Below are positions 25,599 to 38,335 of a stretch of DNA of 64,000 nt, one piece after another; within the stretch, counting starts at the first letter, position 1; each line of letters opens with the position of its first letter. Under the pieces are notes generated by a model. The model saw only the letters and a program-made list of their open reading frames with translations. It was not told where the DNA came from and searched no databases. The stretch covers positions 744,001 to 808,000 of the forward strand of contig NZ_JOOE01000002.1 in the NCBI RefSeq assembly GCF_000712135.1, read 5' to 3'. The translations under genes were made by a program, and so were the position numbers. This DNA is from Sphingomonas sp. UNC305MFCol5.2. GTDB lineage: Bacteria; Pseudomonadota; Alphaproteobacteria; Sphingomonadales; Sphingomonadaceae.

Positions 25599-26131
25599 TA
25601 CTTCTTCTTCCCTTCCTTACGGAAGATGAACTCGCCGTCGTACTTGATGCCCTTGCCCTTATAGGGCTCAGGCTTCCGCCAGCGGCGAATCTCGGCCGCG
25701 ATCTGGCCGACCTTCTGCTTGTCGATCCCCGAGATCTCGACCGTGGTCTGATCCGGCGTCTTGATCTCGATGCCTTCCGGCACGTCGATGTTCACGTCAT
25801 GCGAATAGCCGAGCTGGAGCTTGAGCACCTTGCCCTGCGACGCAGCGCGATAACCGACGCCGGTGATCAGGAGCTTCTTGGTGAAGCCCTCGGTCACGCC
25901 GGTGACGAGGTTCTGGACCAGCGTGCGCTGCATGCCCCAGAAGGCTCGCGCCTGCTTGGTCTCGTTGGCCGGCTGCACCGAAATGCCGCCGTCCTCGAGC
26001 GTGTAGCTGATCTCGTCGCGCAGGTTGAGCGAGAGGGCGCCCTTGGGGCCCTTCACGTTCAGCACGCCGCCGTCGATCGAGGCCGTGACGCCCGCCGGCA
26101 CAGTGACCGGCTTCTTGCCGATGCGGCTCAT
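25598..26131 (-). CDS. rplF: 50S ribosomal protein L6
   Basis: 177 residues from ATG 26129-26131 ([15 protein letters not shown]), the universal L6 start; an open frame continues upstream but overlaps rpsH. Both L6 repeats are visible ([30 protein letters not shown]) and the C-terminal [12 protein letters not shown] motif. L6 lies near the factor-binding region of 50S. One base separates it from rpsH. Confidence 0.97.
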   Translation of the reverse strand: MSRIGKKPVTVPAGVTASIDGGVLNVKGPKGALSLNLRDEISYTLEDGGISVQPANETKQARAFWGMQRTLVQNLVTGVTEGFTKKLLITGVGYRAASQGKVLKLQLGYSHDVNIDVPEGIEIKTPDQTTVEISGIDKQKVGQIAAEIRRWRKPEPYKGKGIKYDGEFIFRKEGKKK

Positions 26132-26132
26132 A

Positions 26133-26528
26133 TCAGAAGACCTCCGCGAGCACTTCGCCACCGACATTCTGCTCGCGCGCTTCCGCGTCCGAGAGAACGC
26201 CGCGAGGCGTCGAGACGATCGTGATGCCGAGGCCGTTGCGGATCCGGGGCAGTTCCTGCGAACCCGAATAGACGCGGCGGCCAGGCTTCGAGACGCGCGC
26301 GACGTGCTTGATCGCCGGCTGGCCCTCGAAATACTTGAGCTCGATGCGGATGCCGGCGGCAGGGCCCATCTGCTCCTCGCTATAGCCACGGATGTAGCCT
26401 TCGCGCTGGAGAACATCGAGGACGCGCGCACGCAGCTTGCTCGCCGGAGTCAGGACGGAGTCCTTCCGGGCGCGCTGGCCGTTGCGGATGCGGGTGAGCA
26501 TATCACCCAGGGGATCGGTCAAAGCCAT
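26133..26528 (-). CDS. rpsH: 30S ribosomal protein S8
   Basis: 131 residues. Begins [20 protein letters not shown] and ends [26 protein letters not shown], standard S8. S8 binds 16S rRNA helix 21 and, in E. coli, represses the spc operon by binding the rplE leader; that site is not obvious here. Confidence 0.97.
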   Translation of the reverse strand: MALTDPLGDMLTRIRNGQRARKDSVLTPASKLRARVLDVLQREGYIRGYSEEQMGPAAGIRIELKYFEGQPAIKHVARVSKPGRRVYSGSQELPRIRNGLGITIVSTPRGVLSDAEAREQNVGGEVLAEVF

Positions 26529-26538
26529 CTCGTAGTCC

Positions 26539-26844
26539 TTACCAGCTCGACTTCGTGAGACCGGGGATCAGGCCCTTGTTGGCCAGATCCCGCAGCATGA
26601 CGCGTGCGAGACGGAACTTGCGGTAATAGGCGCGCGGGCGGCCGGTCAGCTCGCACCGGTTGCGGATGCGGGTCGGATTCCCGTTGCGGGGAATCTCGGC
26701 CATCTTCAGCCGCGCGATGAGGCGCTCGGTATCGTCCAAGCTCTCGTCGTTCGCCGTCGCCTTGAGCTTCGCATACTTGCCGGCGTACTTCTTCACCAGC
26801 TGCTTGCGACGCTCGTTCTTGTTGATGGAACTCAGTTTCGCCAT
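26539..26844 (-). CDS. rpsN: 30S ribosomal protein S14 (zinc-independent form)
   Basis: 101 residues. [20 protein letters not shown] and the long N-terminal half mark the C-minus type of S14, with no CxxC zinc pairs. Part of the 30S head. Ten bases upstream of rpsH. Confidence 0.97.
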   Translation of the reverse strand: MAKLSSINKNERRKQLVKKYAGKYAKLKATANDESLDDTERLIARLKMAEIPRNGNPTRIRNRCELTGRPRAYYRKFRLARVMLRDLANKGLIPGLTKSSW

Positions 26845-26863
26845 GACTTAAGTTCTCTTTCCC

Positions 26864-27448
26864 TTACGCTGCCTGCTTCGCTTCGCCGTCCGCCTCGAGC
26901 GGGAACGGGAAGCCGAAGAGACGGAGAAGCTCGCGAGCCTCGTCGTCCGTCTTGGCGGTGGTGGTGACGATCACGTCCATGCCGCGCACCTTGTCGATGC
27001 GGTCATAGTTGATCTCGGGGAACACGAGCTGCTCCTTGATGCCGCAGGCATAATTGCCGCGACCGTCGAAGCTCTTCGGGTTCAGCCCACGGAAATCGCG
27101 AACGCGCGGGAGCGCGATCGTGACGAAGCGGTCGAGGAACTCGTACATCCGCTCGCGGCGCAGGGTGACCTTGCAACCGATCGGCATGCCTTCGCGCAGC
27201 TTGAACTGTGCGATCGACTTCTTCGCCTTGGCGATGACGGGCTTCTGGCCGGCGATGAGTTCCATCTCCGAAGCAGCCTGCTCGACCTTCTTCTTGTCCT
27301 GGGTGGCCTCGCCAACGCCCATGTTCAGCACGATCTTGTCGATCCGCGGAACTTCCATGACGTTCTTGTAGCCGAACTTCTCGGTCATCGCCTTGGCGAT
27401 GCTCGTGTCGTACAGGCTCTTGAGGCGCGGGGTATACTTATCAGCCAC
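26864..27448 (-). CDS. rplE: 50S ribosomal protein L5
   Basis: 194 residues from GTG 27446-27448, with GGAGG nine bases upstream; the start lies inside the last codons of rplX, an eight-base overlap. L5 signatures [18 protein letters not shown] and [26 protein letters not shown] are intact. L5 binds 5S rRNA. The C-terminus has a short extra tail ([11 protein letters not shown]). Confidence 0.96.
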   Translation of the reverse strand: MADKYTPRLKSLYDTSIAKAMTEKFGYKNVMEVPRIDKIVLNMGVGEATQDKKKVEQAASEMELIAGQKPVIAKAKKSIAQFKLREGMPIGCKVTLRRERMYEFLDRFVTIALPRVRDFRGLNPKSFDGRGNYACGIKEQLVFPEINYDRIDKVRGMDVIVTTTAKTDDEARELLRLFGFPFPLEADGEAKQAA

Positions 27449-27758
27449 TGATGACCTCCCCGGTCTTGACCGCAACGCGGACCTTCTTGCCGTCGCGCTC
27501 TTCGAAACGGACGCGGGTCGCCTTGCCGTCGGCGGTCACGTGCGCGACCTTCGAGATGTGCATCGGCGCTTCCGAACGCTTCAGGCCGCCCTGGGGATCA
27601 CCCTGGCTCGGCTTGACGTGGCGGACCGCGACATTGACGCCCGAGACGACGACCTTGCCGTCCTTGGGCAGCGACTTGACGACCTCACCGGTCCGTCCCT
27701 TGTCCTTGCCGGACAGGACGATGACCTGGTCGCCCTTCTTGATCTTGGCAGCAGCCAT
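27441..27758 (-). CDS. rplX: 50S ribosomal protein L24
   Basis: 105 residues from ATG 27756-27758. [22 protein letters not shown] is the KOW motif of L24, an early assembly protein. The start overlaps the rplN stop (TGATG). GTG just upstream gives one more codon and is less likely by Shine-Dalgarno distance. Confidence 0.96.
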   Translation of the reverse strand: MAAAKIKKGDQVIVLSGKDKGRTGEVVKSLPKDGKVVVSGVNVAVRHVKPSQGDPQGGLKRSEAPMHISKVAHVTADGKATRVRFEERDGKKVRVAVKTGEVISG

Positions 27759-28126
27759 CACAGCACCTCGGGCGCGAGCGAAATGATCTTCATGAAGCCG
27801 CGCGAACGCAGCTCGCGAACCACCGGCCCGAAGATACGGGTGCCGATCGGCTCCTCGTTCTTGTTGACCAGCACCGCGGCATTGCCGTCGAAGCGGATCA
27901 CCGAGCCGTCGGCACGACGGACATCCTTGGCGGTGCGAACGATGACCGCGCGATGCACGTCACCCTTCTTCACCTTGCCGCGGGGAGCAGCTTCCTTGAT
28001 GCTGACGACGATGACGTCGCCCACGCCGGCGAAGCGACGCTTCGACCCGCCCAGCACCTTGATGCACTGCACCCGCTTCGCGCCGCTATTGTCAGCGACG
28101 TCGAGATTGGACTGCATCTGGATCAT
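27758..28126 (-). CDS. rplN: 50S ribosomal protein L14
   Basis: 122 residues, [17 protein letters not shown] to SLAPEVL, completely standard. Contacts 16S rRNA and forms inter-subunit bridges. A 62-base gap to rpsQ contains a short CCGGG-type inverted repeat. Confidence 0.97.
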   Translation of the reverse strand: MIQMQSNLDVADNSGAKRVQCIKVLGGSKRRFAGVGDVIVVSIKEAAPRGKVKKGDVHRAVIVRTAKDVRRADGSVIRFDGNAAVLVNKNEEPIGTRIFGPVVRELRSRGFMKIISLAPEVL

Positions 28127-28188
28127 CGATCCGGTTCCTTCTCGTTCGGCCTGCCGGGACCAATGGCCCGGTGGTTCCAGTTAAAATG

Positions 28189-28458
28189 TTAGGCTTCGGC
28201 AGCCTTCGACGGCGTCGCGTGGGTGTTGACCCGCTCGATCACCTTCCACGTCTTCAGCTTGGAAATCGGCGCAGTCTCTTCGATGCGCACGGTCTCGCCG
28301 GCCTTGTACTCGTTGCCCTCGTCATGGGCGTGATACTTCTTCGAGCGACGGATGATCTTGCCGTAGAGCGGGTGCTTGACCTTACGCTCCACCAGCACGA
28401 CGACCGTCTTGTCGCCCTTGTCGGAAACCACGTTCCCGGTCAGCACGCGCTTCGGCAT
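28189..28458 (-). CDS. rpsQ: 30S ribosomal protein S17
   Basis: 89 residues. [34 protein letters not shown] is the S17 OB-fold start, needed early in 30S assembly. Ten bases after rpmC. Confidence 0.97.
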   Translation of the reverse strand: MPKRVLTGNVVSDKGDKTVVVLVERKVKHPLYGKIIRRSKKYHAHDEGNEYKAGETVRIEETAPISKLKTWKVIERVNTHATPSKAAEA

Positions 28459-28468
28459 GGTCTCTTCC

Positions 28469-28672
28469 TTACTTCGCAGCCGAGCGCGCGCGCTCGGACT
28501 GCAGCGTCTTGATACGGGCGATGTCGCGACGGACTTCCTTGACCCGGCTCGACTTCTCGAGCTGGCTGGTCGCGGCCTGGAAGCGGAGGTTGAACGCCTC
28601 GCGCTTCAGGTTGCCGAGCTCCTCGCTCAGCTGGTCCTCGGTCTTCGCACGAAGATCGGTTGCCTTGGTCAT
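28469..28672 (-). CDS. rpmC: 50S ribosomal protein L29
   Basis: 67 residues from ATG 28670-28672: a helical hairpin ([22 protein letters not shown] ... [13 protein letters not shown]) as in all L29 proteins, located at the tunnel exit near L23. Five bases after rplP. Confidence 0.96.
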   Translation of the reverse strand: MTKATDLRAKTEDQLSEELGNLKREAFNLRFQAATSQLEKSSRVKEVRRDIARIKTLQSERARSAAK

Positions 28673-28677
28673 TTCTA

Positions 28678-29109
28678 TCAACCCTCCAGGTGCGAGGTGT
28701 CGCCGAGGCGGGCGACGACCTTGACCTTGATCGGCAGCTTCATCGCTGCACGCGAGAACGCTTCCGCGGCGAGCGGACCGGGAACGCCGTCCAGCTCGAA
28801 CAGGATGCGGCCCGGCTTGACGCGAGCGGCCCAATATTCCGGCGCGCCCTTGCCCGAGCCCATGCGGACTTCGGCCGGCTTCGACGAAACCGGAACGTCC
28901 GGGAAGATGCGGATCCACAAACGCCCCTGGCGCTTGATGTGACGCGTGATCGCGCGGCGAGCCGCCTCGATCTGGCGCGCGGTGATCCGCTCGGGCTCCA
29001 TGGCCTTCAGGCCATAGGAACCGAAGTTCAGGGAAGTGCCGCCCTTGGCATCGCCATGGATGCGGCCCTTGAACTGCTTGCGGTGCGCAAATTTCTTTGG
29101 TTGCAGCAT
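28678..29109 (-). CDS. rplP: 50S ribosomal protein L16
   Basis: 143 residues, [16 protein letters not shown] start and the [23 protein letters not shown] motif. L16 shapes the A-site and organises 5S and 23S rRNA contacts. Twelve bases after rpsC. Confidence 0.97.
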   Translation of the reverse strand: MLQPKKFAHRKQFKGRIHGDAKGGTSLNFGSYGLKAMEPERITARQIEAARRAITRHIKRQGRLWIRIFPDVPVSSKPAEVRMGSGKGAPEYWAARVKPGRILFELDGVPGPLAAEAFSRAAMKLPIKVKVVARLGDTSHLEG

Positions 29110-29121
29110 GTCCTGGTGTCC

Positions 29122-29829
29122 TTAGCGGCGATCGTCGCGCGCAGGGCGCACGCCGGTCGTCTGGGCTTCCATGTTGAGCCGGTCCTGCGCCATCGGATCG
29201 TGGCCGAGAATCTCGCCCTTGAAGATCCAGACCTTGACGCCGCACACGCCATAAGCGGTGTGGGCTTCGGCCTCGGCGTAGTCGAGGTTGGCGCGCAGCG
29301 TGTGCAGCGGCACCCGGCCTTCGCGATAGCCTTCCGAACGCGCGATCTCGGCGCCGCCGAGACGGCCGCCGCAAGCGACGCGGATGCCGTCGGCGCCCAG
29401 ACGCATCGCCGACTGAACGGCGCGCTTCATGGCACGACGGAACGCGATGCGGCGCTCCAGCTGGTCGGCGATGCCCTGTGCGACGAGCTTGGCGTCGACT
29501 TCAGGCTTGCGGATCTCGACGATGTTCAGCGACACGTCCGAGCTGGTCATCGCGCCGAGCGTCTTGCGCAGCTTCTCGATGTCCGAGCCCTTCTTGCCGA
29601 TGATCACGCCAGGGCGCGCAGCGTAGATCGAGACGCGGCACAGCTTGGCCGGACGCTCGATCACCACCTTCGAGATCGCGGCCTGGGGCAGCGTCTTGAC
29701 GATGTACTGGCGCATCTTGAGATCTTCGAGGAGGAGGCGGCCGTAATCGGCGCCTTCCGCGAACCAGCGGCTGTCCCAGGTACGGTTGATCTGCAGACGC
29801 AGGCCGATCGGGTTGCTCTTGTGACCCAT
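29122..29829 (-). CDS. rpsC: 30S ribosomal protein S3
   Basis: 235 residues. KH domain [21 protein letters not shown] and the C-terminal [35 protein letters not shown] are clear. S3 lines the mRNA entry channel with S4 and S5. The first base of ATG overlaps the end of rplV. Confidence 0.97.
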   Translation of the reverse strand: MGHKSNPIGLRLQINRTWDSRWFAEGADYGRLLLEDLKMRQYIVKTLPQAAISKVVIERPAKLCRVSIYAARPGVIIGKKGSDIEKLRKTLGAMTSSDVSLNIVEIRKPEVDAKLVAQGIADQLERRIAFRRAMKRAVQSAMRLGADGIRVACGGRLGGAEIARSEGYREGRVPLHTLRANLDYAEAEAHTAYGVCGVKVWIFKGEILGHDPMAQDRLNMEAQTTGVRPARDDRR

Positions 29830-30206
29830 TATGCTTCTTCCTGCTCGCGGACGACGATGCGAAGACGGCTGAACGGCTTCAGGATGCGGGTGGACTTGCC
29901 ACGGCCGCGGGTCGCGAAGCGCTTCATCGTGATCGACTTGCCGACCGAAGCCTCGGCGACGACGAGCGCGTCGACATCGAGGTTGTGGTTGTTTTCCGCG
30001 TTCGCAATCGCCGAGGCGAGAACCTTGCGGGCATCGACGGCCATCGCCTTGGTGGAGAACTGAAGGATGTTCAGCGCGTCACCAGCCTTGCGGCCGCGGA
30101 TGAGGCCCGCGACGAGGTTCAGCTTCTGGGCCGAACCGCGGATCTGCGTCGCAACTGCCAGCGCTTCCTTGTCGCCGACCTTGCGGGGTGCCTGGGGCTT
30201 GGACAT
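29829..30206 (-). CDS. rplV: 50S ribosomal protein L22
   Basis: 125 residues. [23 protein letters not shown] and the tunnel-lining hairpin with [25 protein letters not shown] identify L22. One-base overlap with rpsS. Confidence 0.97.
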   Translation of the reverse strand: MSKPQAPRKVGDKEALAVATQIRGSAQKLNLVAGLIRGRKAGDALNILQFSTKAMAVDARKVLASAIANAENNHNLDVDALVVAEASVGKSITMKRFATRGRGKSTRILKPFSRLRIVVREQEEA

Positions 30207-30481
30207 TAGCGCTTACCCTTCTTGTCGGCGGCGTGGCCGGGGAAGAAGCGGGTCGGAGCGAACTCGCCCAGCTTCATGCCGACCATGTCTTCGTTGACCG
30301 ACACCGGCACGAACTTGCGGCCGTTATAGACGCTGAAGGTCAGGCCGACGAAGTCGGGCAGGATCGTCGAGCGGCGCGACCAGGTCTTGATCGGCGCACG
30401 CGCGTTGGTCTCCTGCGCGGTCTGCGCCTTCTTCAGGAGGTGGAGGTCCACGAAAGGACCCTTCCAGACGGAACGAGCCAT
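30206..30481 (-). CDS. rpsS: 30S ribosomal protein S19
   Basis: 91 residues: [19 protein letters not shown], then [25 protein letters not shown] and [21 protein letters not shown]. Standard S19 of the 30S head. Six bases after rplB. Confidence 0.97.
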   Translation of the reverse strand: MARSVWKGPFVDLHLLKKAQTAQETNARAPIKTWSRRSTILPDFVGLTFSVYNGRKFVPVSVNEDMVGMKLGEFAPTRFFPGHAADKKGKR

Positions 30482-30487
30482 GAGCTA

Positions 30488-31339
30488 TCAGCCCTTCTTC
30501 TTGGCGTGACGCGAGCGGATGATCATCTTGTCCGTCGCCTTGTTGTGGCGGGTGCGCGCACCCTTGGTCGGCTTGCCCCACGGCGTGACCGGATGACGGC
30601 CGCCCGAGGTCCGGCCTTCACCACCGCCGTGCGGGTGGTCGACCGGGTTCTTCGCGACACCGCGCGTCAGCGGGCGGATGCCCTTCCAACGATTGCGGCC
30701 TGCCTTGCCGAGGTTCTGGTTCTGGTTGTCGGGGTTCGACACCGCACCAACCGTCGCCATGCAGTTCGCATGGATGTAGCGCTGCTCGCCCGAGTTAAGG
30801 CGAACGATGACCATGCCGCGGTCACGACCGACGACCTGGACATAAGTGCCTGCCGAACGCGCGATCTGGCCGCCCTTGCCCGGCTTCATCTCCACGTTGT
30901 GGACGATGGTGCCGACCGGCATCGAGCCCAGCTCCATGGCGTTGCCCGGCTTCACGTCGGTCTTCTTGCCGGCGATCACCTTGTCGCCGACGCCGAGGCG
31001 CTGCGGAGCGATGATGTAGGCGACGCGGTCCTTGCCCGCTTCGTCCTTGCCGTAATTGACCAGCGCGATGAAGGCAGTGCGGTTGGGATCATATTCGATC
31101 CGCTCGACGGTGCCCTCGACGTCCCACAGGCGGCGCTTGAAATCGACGATGCGATAGCGCTGCTTGTGGCCGCCCGCGATGCCGCGCGACGTGACGTGGC
31201 CCTTGTTGTTGCGGCCGCCGGTCTTGGTCTTGCCCTCGGTGAGCGCCTTGACCGGACGACCCTTGAACAGGTTCGAACGGTCGATCAGGATCAGGCCGCG
31301 GACGCCAGGCGACGTCGGGTTATAATTCTTGAGTGCCAT
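30488..31339 (-). CDS. rplB: 50S ribosomal protein L2
   Basis: 283 residues. The GNPMELG-like segment, [21 protein letters not shown] and [26 protein letters not shown] (with the conserved His of the peptidyl transferase vicinity) identify L2. Overlaps the rplW stop by one base. Confidence 0.97.
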   Translation of the reverse strand: MALKNYNPTSPGVRGLILIDRSNLFKGRPVKALTEGKTKTGGRNNKGHVTSRGIAGGHKQRYRIVDFKRRLWDVEGTVERIEYDPNRTAFIALVNYGKDEAGKDRVAYIIAPQRLGVGDKVIAGKKTDVKPGNAMELGSMPVGTIVHNVEMKPGKGGQIARSAGTYVQVVGRDRGMVIVRLNSGEQRYIHANCMATVGAVSNPDNQNQNLGKAGRNRWKGIRPLTRGVAKNPVDHPHGGGEGRTSGGRHPVTPWGKPTKGARTRHNKATDKMIIRSRHAKKKG

Positions 31340-31659
31340 TACGAATTGACCCCCGAGGTCACATCGATCTGCTCACCGTCGGCGAGCGTCACGATTGCCT
31401 TCTTGATGTCGGAGCGCTTGTAGGGAGCACCCTTCCAGCGCTTGGTCTTGCCCTTCTGGACGATCGTGTTGACGCCGGTCACCTTGACGTTCCAGAGCGC
31501 CTCGACGGCAGCCTTGATCTCGGGCTTGGTGGCGTCGCCGGCGACCTTGAACACAACGGCGTTGTGCTCGGAGACGAGCGTCGACTTCTCGGTGATGTGC
31601 GGAGCGACGATCACGTCATAGTGACGGTTGTCGATCGCTTCCTTCTGCTTCTTAGCCAT
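31339..31659 (-). CDS. rplW: 50S ribosomal protein L23
   Basis: 106 residues. [38 protein letters not shown] is typical L23, the docking site for trigger factor and SRP at the tunnel exit. Overlaps rplD by eight bases. Confidence 0.96.
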   Translation of the reverse strand: MAKKQKEAIDNRHYDVIVAPHITEKSTLVSEHNAVVFKVAGDATKPEIKAAVEALWNVKVTGVNTIVQKGKTKRWKGAPYKRSDIKKAIVTLADGEQIDVTSGVNS

Positions 31660-32281
31660 TGAAGCGCGCCTCCAGCTTCTCGACGGCAGCGCGGGTCAGG
31701 ACCAGCGTGTCGCTCTTCAGGATGTCGTAGACGTTGGCGCCGATCGCCGGCAGCACGTTGACCGTGTGCAGGTTGCCGGCGGCGAGCGCGAAGCTGTTCT
31801 CGACGGCGTCGCCATCGATCACCAGCGTCTTCTTGCCGAACTTCAGCGCCTCGAGGCTGCCGAGCAGCGTCTTGGTCTTGCTGTCGGCAACCGTCAGGCT
31901 GTCCATGACGATCAGCGAGCCGGCCTTGGCATGGCTGCTGAGAGCCATCTTCAGACCGAGTGCGCGGATCTTCTTGTTCAGCGACGGATTGAAGTCGCGG
32001 ACGCGGGCGCCGTGCGCCTTACCACCGCCGATGAACACCGGAGCGCGGCGATCGCCGTGACGGGCGGTACCGCCGCCCTTCTGGCGACCGAACTTCTTGC
32101 CGGTGCGGGCGACGTCGGCGCGCTCACGCGTGCCACGTGCCGTCTCACGGCGCTTCTCGAGCTGCCAGGTGACGACCCGGTGCAGGATGTCGGCGCGCGG
32201 ATCGAGGCCGAAGACCTCGTCGTTGAGCTCGATGTCCGCGGCCTTCGCCTTGGCGTCGAAGGATTGAACCTTGACCTTCAC
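31652..32281 (-). CDS. rplD: 50S ribosomal protein L4
   Basis: 209 residues. [40 protein letters not shown] is the tunnel-loop region of L4. In E. coli L4 represses its own S10 operon through the rpsJ leader; no equivalent leader could be confirmed here. Two bases after rplC. Confidence 0.96.
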   Translation of the reverse strand: MKVKVQSFDAKAKAADIELNDEVFGLDPRADILHRVVTWQLEKRRETARGTRERADVARTGKKFGRQKGGGTARHGDRRAPVFIGGGKAHGARVRDFNPSLNKKIRALGLKMALSSHAKAGSLIVMDSLTVADSKTKTLLGSLEALKFGKKTLVIDGDAVENSFALAAGNLHTVNVLPAIGANVYDILKSDTLVLTRAAVEKLEARFNG

Positions 32282-32283
32282 GT

Positions 32284-33042
32284 TCAGCCCTCCTGGCCTT
32301 CGGTCGCTTCGGGAGCCTCGACCGTATCGGCCGGGGTTTCCGCGGGAGCGGTGTCGTTGTTGTTGGCAACCTGCTTGAGGCCGGCCGGGAACGGCGCGTC
32401 GGCGTGACGCGCGACCTTCACCGAATCCTTGACGAACAGCCAGCCGCCCTTCGAGCCAGGGACCGAGCCCTTGACGAAGATCAGGCCGCGCTCGACGTCG
32501 GTGCCGACGATCTCGAGATTCTGCTGGGTGCGGAACTTGTCACCCATGTGGCCGGCCATCTTCTTGTTCTTGAAGACCTTGCCCGGATCCTGGCGCTGAC
32601 CGGTCGAACCGAGCGAGCGGTGCGAGACCGAGACGCCGTGGGTGGCGCGCAGACCGCCGAAGCCCCAGCGCTTCATGCCGCCCTGGAAGCCCTTGCCCTG
32701 GGTCTTGCCCTGGATGTCGACGAACTGGCCGGCGACATAATGGTCGGCCGAGATCTCGGCGCCCACTTCCAGAAGACCGTCGGCATCGACGCGGAACTCA
32801 TGGACCACAGCCTTGGGCTCGACTTCGGCCTTGCCGAAGTGGCCGCGCTGCGGCTTGGAAACGTTCTTGCTCTTCGCCGAACCGGCGCCGAGCTGGACGG
32901 CAGTGTAACCGTCACGACCTTCTTCGCGGACGGAGACGACCTGAACGCCTTCGAGTGCCAGAACGGTGACCGGCACGTGGCGGCCGTCGTCCTGGAACAG
33001 GCGGGTCATCCCCAACTTCTTCGCGATCACGCCAGTGCGCAT
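32284..33042 (-). CDS. rplC: 50S ribosomal protein L3 with acidic C-terminal tail
   Basis: 252 residues, against about 209 in E. coli. The body is normal ([78 protein letters not shown], containing the Gln methylated by PrmB in the [10 protein letters not shown] context). The last about 30 residues form an Ala/Pro/Glu-rich tail. Preceded by ATAGGAGC and a hairpin. Confidence 0.96.
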   Translation of the reverse strand: MRTGVIAKKLGMTRLFQDDGRHVPVTVLALEGVQVVSVREEGRDGYTAVQLGAGSAKSKNVSKPQRGHFGKAEVEPKAVVHEFRVDADGLLEVGAEISADHYVAGQFVDIQGKTQGKGFQGGMKRWGFGGLRATHGVSVSHRSLGSTGQRQDPGKVFKNKKMAGHMGDKFRTQQNLEIVGTDVERGLIFVKGSVPGSKGGWLFVKDSVKVARHADAPFPAGLKQVANNNDTAPAETPADTVEAPEATEGQEG

Positions 33043-33353
33043 GACCTGTTGCTCCTATACAGAGGCACCCTCGGGACCATTCCCTCGGGTGCGTGCCTCA
33101 GCCCAAAATTTAGATGCGAGCCCCCGTCTGGGCTGACCCCCGCCGAAGCGGGAGGACGGGGGACGCAGACCCGGTTCTCCCGAAGGAGGCCGGCGGTATC
33201 CCTATCTCGTTTTGAGTGCGCCCGCGGCGCCCTCTTGCCCCTTGCGTTGGATCGGGATGATCCGGTCGAGGGACGATGCGAATCCGGCGAACCGGAACCC
33301 GCGAATCTCGTGGAGGCGCGCCTTTACGTCAGCAGCGCTTCCCTGTCCAGCCC
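33043..33353 (-). other. 311-base gap between rpsJ and rplC
   Basis: No gene. On the minus strand it holds, in order, a CCGG-CTCC / GGAG-CCGG hairpin, a dispersed palindromic unit (33121-33162: CCCCCGTC / GACGGGGG enclosing CCCGC-CGAA-GCGGG), and a hairpin with GAGGCAC / GTGCCTC outer and CACCC / GGGTG inner pairing (33062-33099) directly before the rplC ribosome binding site. rpsJ and rplC are usually almost contiguous, so the gap is expanded. Confidence 0.6.
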
Positions 33354-33665
33354 TTAGGCCAGTTTGATCTCGACATCGACGCCGGCGGCGAGGTCCAGCT
33401 TCATCAGTGCATCGACGGTCTGCGGGGTCGGCTGCACGATATCCAGCATACGCTTGTAGGTGCGGACTTCGAACTGCTCGCGCGACTTCTTGTCGATGTG
33501 GGGACCACGGTTGACCGTGAACTTCTCGATCTTCGTCGGAAGGGGGATGGGACCACGGATGAGAGCGCCGGTACGTCGGGCGGTGTCGGCGATGTCGCCG
33601 GTCGCCTGGTCGAGCACTCGGTGATCGAACGCCTTCAGGCGAATACGGATATTCTGCGTTTCCAT
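33354..33665 (-). CDS. rpsJ: 30S ribosomal protein S10 (NusE)
   Basis: 103 residues from ATG 33663-33665 ([19 protein letters not shown]), the usual length. S10 is in the 30S head and also binds NusB and NusG in transcription antitermination. The upstream 100 bases, after the tuf terminator, contain a hairpin GCCTCG-ACTA-CGAGGC (33691-33706) in the leader and probably its promoter. Confidence 0.97.
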   Translation of the reverse strand: METQNIRIRLKAFDHRVLDQATGDIADTARRTGALIRGPIPLPTKIEKFTVNRGPHIDKKSREQFEVRTYKRMLDIVQPTPQTVDALMKLDLAAGVDVEIKLA

Positions 33666-33766
33666 GGTACCTGCCAATGTGAAAGAGCGGGCCTCGTAGT
33701 CGAGGCTCTTGCTGTTAAACCCAAAACCGGAGGCGCGCCCTTACAGGGACCCTCATAAAAAGGCAA

Positions 33767-33802
33767 CCGCCCGGCGCTCTCTTTTTTGAGAGCGCCGGGC
33801 GG
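33767..33802 (-). terminator. Strong terminator of the str operon, after tuf
   Basis: A perfect 15-bp stem, CCGCCCGGCGCTCTC / GAGAGCGCCGGGCGG, with a six-base loop, followed on the minus strand by TTGCCTTTTTATG. It begins 18 bases past the tuf stop and separates the str from the S10 genes. Confidence 0.9.
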
Positions 33803-33819
33803 CTGTTTGTCCCTTTGTC

Positions 33820-35016
33820 TTACTTGTCGATCTGCGCGACGACGCCTGCACCGACGGTGCGGCCGCCTTCACGGATCGTGAAGCGCTGACCAACGTCCAT
33901 GGCGATCGGCGCGATGAGCTTGATGCCCAGAGCGACTTCGTCGCCCGGCATCACCATCTCGGTGCCGGCCGGCAGTTCGATCGTGCCGGTCACGTCCGTG
34001 GTGCGGAAGTAGAACTGCGGACGATAGTTGGCGAAGAACGGCGTGTGACGGCCGCCTTCGTCCTTCGACAGGACGTAGACCGACGACTGGAAGTCGGTGT
34101 GCGGCTTGATCGAACCCGGCTTGGCCAGAACCTGACCACGCTCGACTTCCTCACGGCCGACGCCGCGGATGAGCGCGCCGATGTTGTCGCCGGCCTGGCC
34201 CTGATCGAGCAGCTTGCGGAACATCTCGACGCCGGTGACCGTGGTCTTGCGGACGGTCTCCTGGATGCCGACGATCTCGACTTCCTCGCCAACCTTGACG
34301 ATGCCGGTCTCGACGCGGCCGGTGACGACCGTGCCGCGGCCCGAGATCGAGAACACGTCTTCGATCGGCATCATGAACGGCTTGTCGAGCGGACGCTCCG
34401 GCTGCGGGATCGACTCGTCGACTGCGGCCATGAGCGCGAGGATCGCGTCCTTGCCGAGCTTGTCGTCCGAACCCGAAAGGGCTGCGGTCGCCGAACCACG
34501 GATGATCGGAATGTTGTCGCCGTCGAACTCGCGCTTGCTGAGCTCTTCGCGGATTTCCATCTCGACCAGCTCGAGGATTTCCTCGTCGTCGACCAGATCG
34601 ACCTTGTTGAGGAAGACGACCATCGTCGGCACGCCGACCTGACGCGCGAGCAGGATGTGCTCCTTGGTCTGCGGCATCGGGCCGTCGGTGGCGGCGACCA
34701 CGAGGATCGCGCCGTCCATCTGCGCGGCACCGGTGATCATGTTCTTCACATAGTCGGCGTGGCCCGGGCAATCGACGTGCGCATAGTGGCGCTTGTCGGT
34801 CTCATACTCGACGTGTGCGGTCGAGATGGTGATGCCGCGCTCGCGCTCTTCCGGAGCCTTGTCGATGTTGGCGAAGTCGACTGCTGCGTTGCCCGCGACG
34901 TTCTCTGCCAGGATCTTCGTGATCGCTGCGGTCAGCGAGGTCTTGCCGTGATCGACGTGACCGATGGTGCCGATGTTGAGGTGCGGCTTGTTCCGCTCGA
35001 ATTTTGCCTTCGCCAT
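33820..35016 (-). CDS. tuf: Elongation factor Tu
   Basis: 398 residues. G domain motifs GHVDHGKT at 19-26, [12 protein letters not shown]; domain 2 and 3 signatures ([25 protein letters not shown]) and the C-terminal [16 protein letters not shown]. Delivers aminoacyl-tRNA to the ribosome. Only one tuf copy is visible in the window. Lies 79 bases after fusA and ends the str operon. Confidence 0.98.
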   Translation of the reverse strand: MAKAKFERNKPHLNIGTIGHVDHGKTSLTAAITKILAENVAGNAAVDFANIDKAPEERERGITISTAHVEYETDKRHYAHVDCPGHADYVKNMITGAAQMDGAILVVAATDGPMPQTKEHILLARQVGVPTMVVFLNKVDLVDDEEILELVEMEIREELSKREFDGDNIPIIRGSATAALSGSDDKLGKDAILALMAAVDESIPQPERPLDKPFMMPIEDVFSISGRGTVVTGRVETGIVKVGEEVEIVGIQETVRKTTVTGVEMFRKLLDQGQAGDNIGALIRGVGREEVERGQVLAKPGSIKPHTDFQSSVYVLSKDEGGRHTPFFANYRPQFYFRTTDVTGTIELPAGTEMVMPGDEVALGIKLIAPIAMDVGQRFTIREGGRTVGAGVVAQIDK

Positions 35017-35095
35017 TGCTTTCCTACCTTCTGGATCAATTTCGCGGCCGGTCAGGGCGCCACGCGAACGCGGCCCCTTAGCGACTCATTTCGGG

Positions 35096-37192
<2,097 letters not shown>

Positions 37193-37257
37193 GATCTTAA
37201 GTCCTTAGCGATGCGGGGAGCCGGACGGTCCGGCTCCCCACGATATAGGTAGGAAAG

Positions 37258-37728
37258 TTACCAGCGGTAGTGGCTGAAGGCGCGGTTCGCCTCGGCCATA
37301 CGGTGGGTATCTTCGCGCTTCTTCACCGCGTTGCCGCGATTGTTGGCGGCATCCATCAGCTCGCCCGAGAGGCGGGCCGACATGGTGTGCTCGCTGCGAT
37401 TGCGCGCGGACGAGATCAGCCAGCGGATGGCAAGTGCCTGGGCACGCTCCGGGCGGACCTCGACGGGAACCTGGTAGGTCGCACCGCCGACGCGGCGCGA
37501 ACGGACCTCGATGCCCGGCTTGATGTTGTTGAGTGCGTCATGGAACACGCCGATCGGCTCGCGCTTGGCGCGCTGCTCGACGGTTTCGAGCGCCGAATAG
37601 ACGATGCCCTCGGCCACGGACTTCTTGCCGTCCAGCATGACCGAATTCATGAACTTGGTGAGAACCTCATCCCCGTAGACGGGATCAGGCAGGATTTCCC
37701 GCTTTTCGGGACGACGACGACGAGCCAT
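37258..37728 (-). CDS. rpsG: 30S ribosomal protein S7
   Basis: 156 residues. [25 protein letters not shown] and [27 protein letters not shown] are diagnostic. S7 nucleates the 30S head and represses the str operon in E. coli through the rpsL-rpsG spacer; here that spacer is only 55 bases. Confidence 0.97.
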   Translation of the reverse strand: MARRRRPEKREILPDPVYGDEVLTKFMNSVMLDGKKSVAEGIVYSALETVEQRAKREPIGVFHDALNNIKPGIEVRSRRVGGATYQVPVEVRPERAQALAIRWLISSARNRSEHTMSARLSGELMDAANNRGNAVKKREDTHRMAEANRAFSHYRW

Positions 37729-37783
37729 CTGATATCTTCCTTCTAAACTTCAGCCATATTTGGCGGGCATAAGCCCGGCCGGC

Positions 37784-38155
37784 TTACTTCGGACGCTTTG
37801 CGCCGTACTTGGAACGCGACTGGCGACGATCCTTCACACCCTGCGTATCGAGCACGCCGCGAAGGACGTGGTACCGAACGCCGGGAAGATCGCGCACGCG
37901 GCCGCCGCGGATCAGGACCACCGAGTGCTCCTGAAGATTGTGGCCCTCGCCCGGAATGTACGAAATGACTTCGCGCTGGTTGGTCAGGCGAACCTTGGCC
38001 ACCTTGCGCAGAGCCGAGTTCGGCTTCTTCGGGGTCGTGGTGTAGACACGGGTGCAGACGCCGCGCTTCTGCGGGTTCTGCTCCATCGCAGGGACCTTCG
38101 ACTTGGCCTTCTGCGGTTCGCGGCCCTTGCGGACCAGCTGGTTGATCGTTGGCAT
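37784..38155 (-). CDS. rpsL: 30S ribosomal protein S12
   Basis: 123 residues from ATG 38153-38155 ([13 protein letters not shown]). KKPNSALRK (Lys43 region) and PGVRYHVVRG-type segment (here [10 protein letters not shown]) carry the wild-type, streptomycin-sensitive residues. A longer frame begins four codons upstream. First gene of the str operon, preceded by a structured leader of about 170 bases. Confidence 0.97.
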   Translation of the reverse strand: MPTINQLVRKGREPQKAKSKVPAMEQNPQKRGVCTRVYTTTPKKPNSALRKVAKVRLTNQREVISYIPGEGHNLQEHSVVLIRGGRVRDLPGVRYHVLRGVLDTQGVKDRRQSRSKYGAKRPK

Positions 38156-38193
38156 GAAGCCCTTCACCTTTAAGTTACCGGACAGGCCGGCGG

Positions 38194-38262
38194 TTACTTT
38201 GCTGGAGCCCAGACTCTATAGAATACGAAAAGGCCCCGGGTGTCTGCGACCCCCCGGGCCAT
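38194..38262 (-). CDS. Putative 22-residue leader peptide of the str operon
   Basis: ATG 38260-38262 to stop 38194-38196 encodes [14 protein letters not shown] followed by [12 protein letters not shown] stands six bases before the ATG, an ideal distance. The first codons form the 5' arm of the terminator-like hairpin, so translating ribosomes would melt it. The candidate promoter is about 70 bases upstream. Whether it is really translated is unknown; the in-frame opening continues upstream to an unrelated ATG. Confidence 0.45.
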   Translation of the reverse strand: MARGVADTRGLFVFYRVWAPAK

Positions 38263-38276
38263 TGCGTCTCCAGCAA
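38199..38276 (-). promoter_or_regulatory. Leader RNA structure of the str operon: attenuator-like hairpin inside a long-range stem
   Basis: Inner hairpin at 38232-38260 pairs GGCCCGGG with CCCGGGGCC and is followed by TTTT. An outer 9-bp perfect stem pairs TTGCTGGAG (38268-38276), which contains the leader ORF's Shine-Dalgarno, with CTCCAGCAA (38199-38207), downstream of the T-run. The nested arrangement suggests control of leader translation and early termination. Confidence 0.5.
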
Positions 38277-38335
38277 CGTTCAGCTCTTTGTTCCCCGAGT
38301 CTCGGGCCTTGTGGGACCCTCGCGGAACGGGGGCG

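Noticed and set aside
33121..33162. Possible CRISPR-like repeat
   Set aside because: Only one palindrome, no regular spacing, no cas genes in the window.
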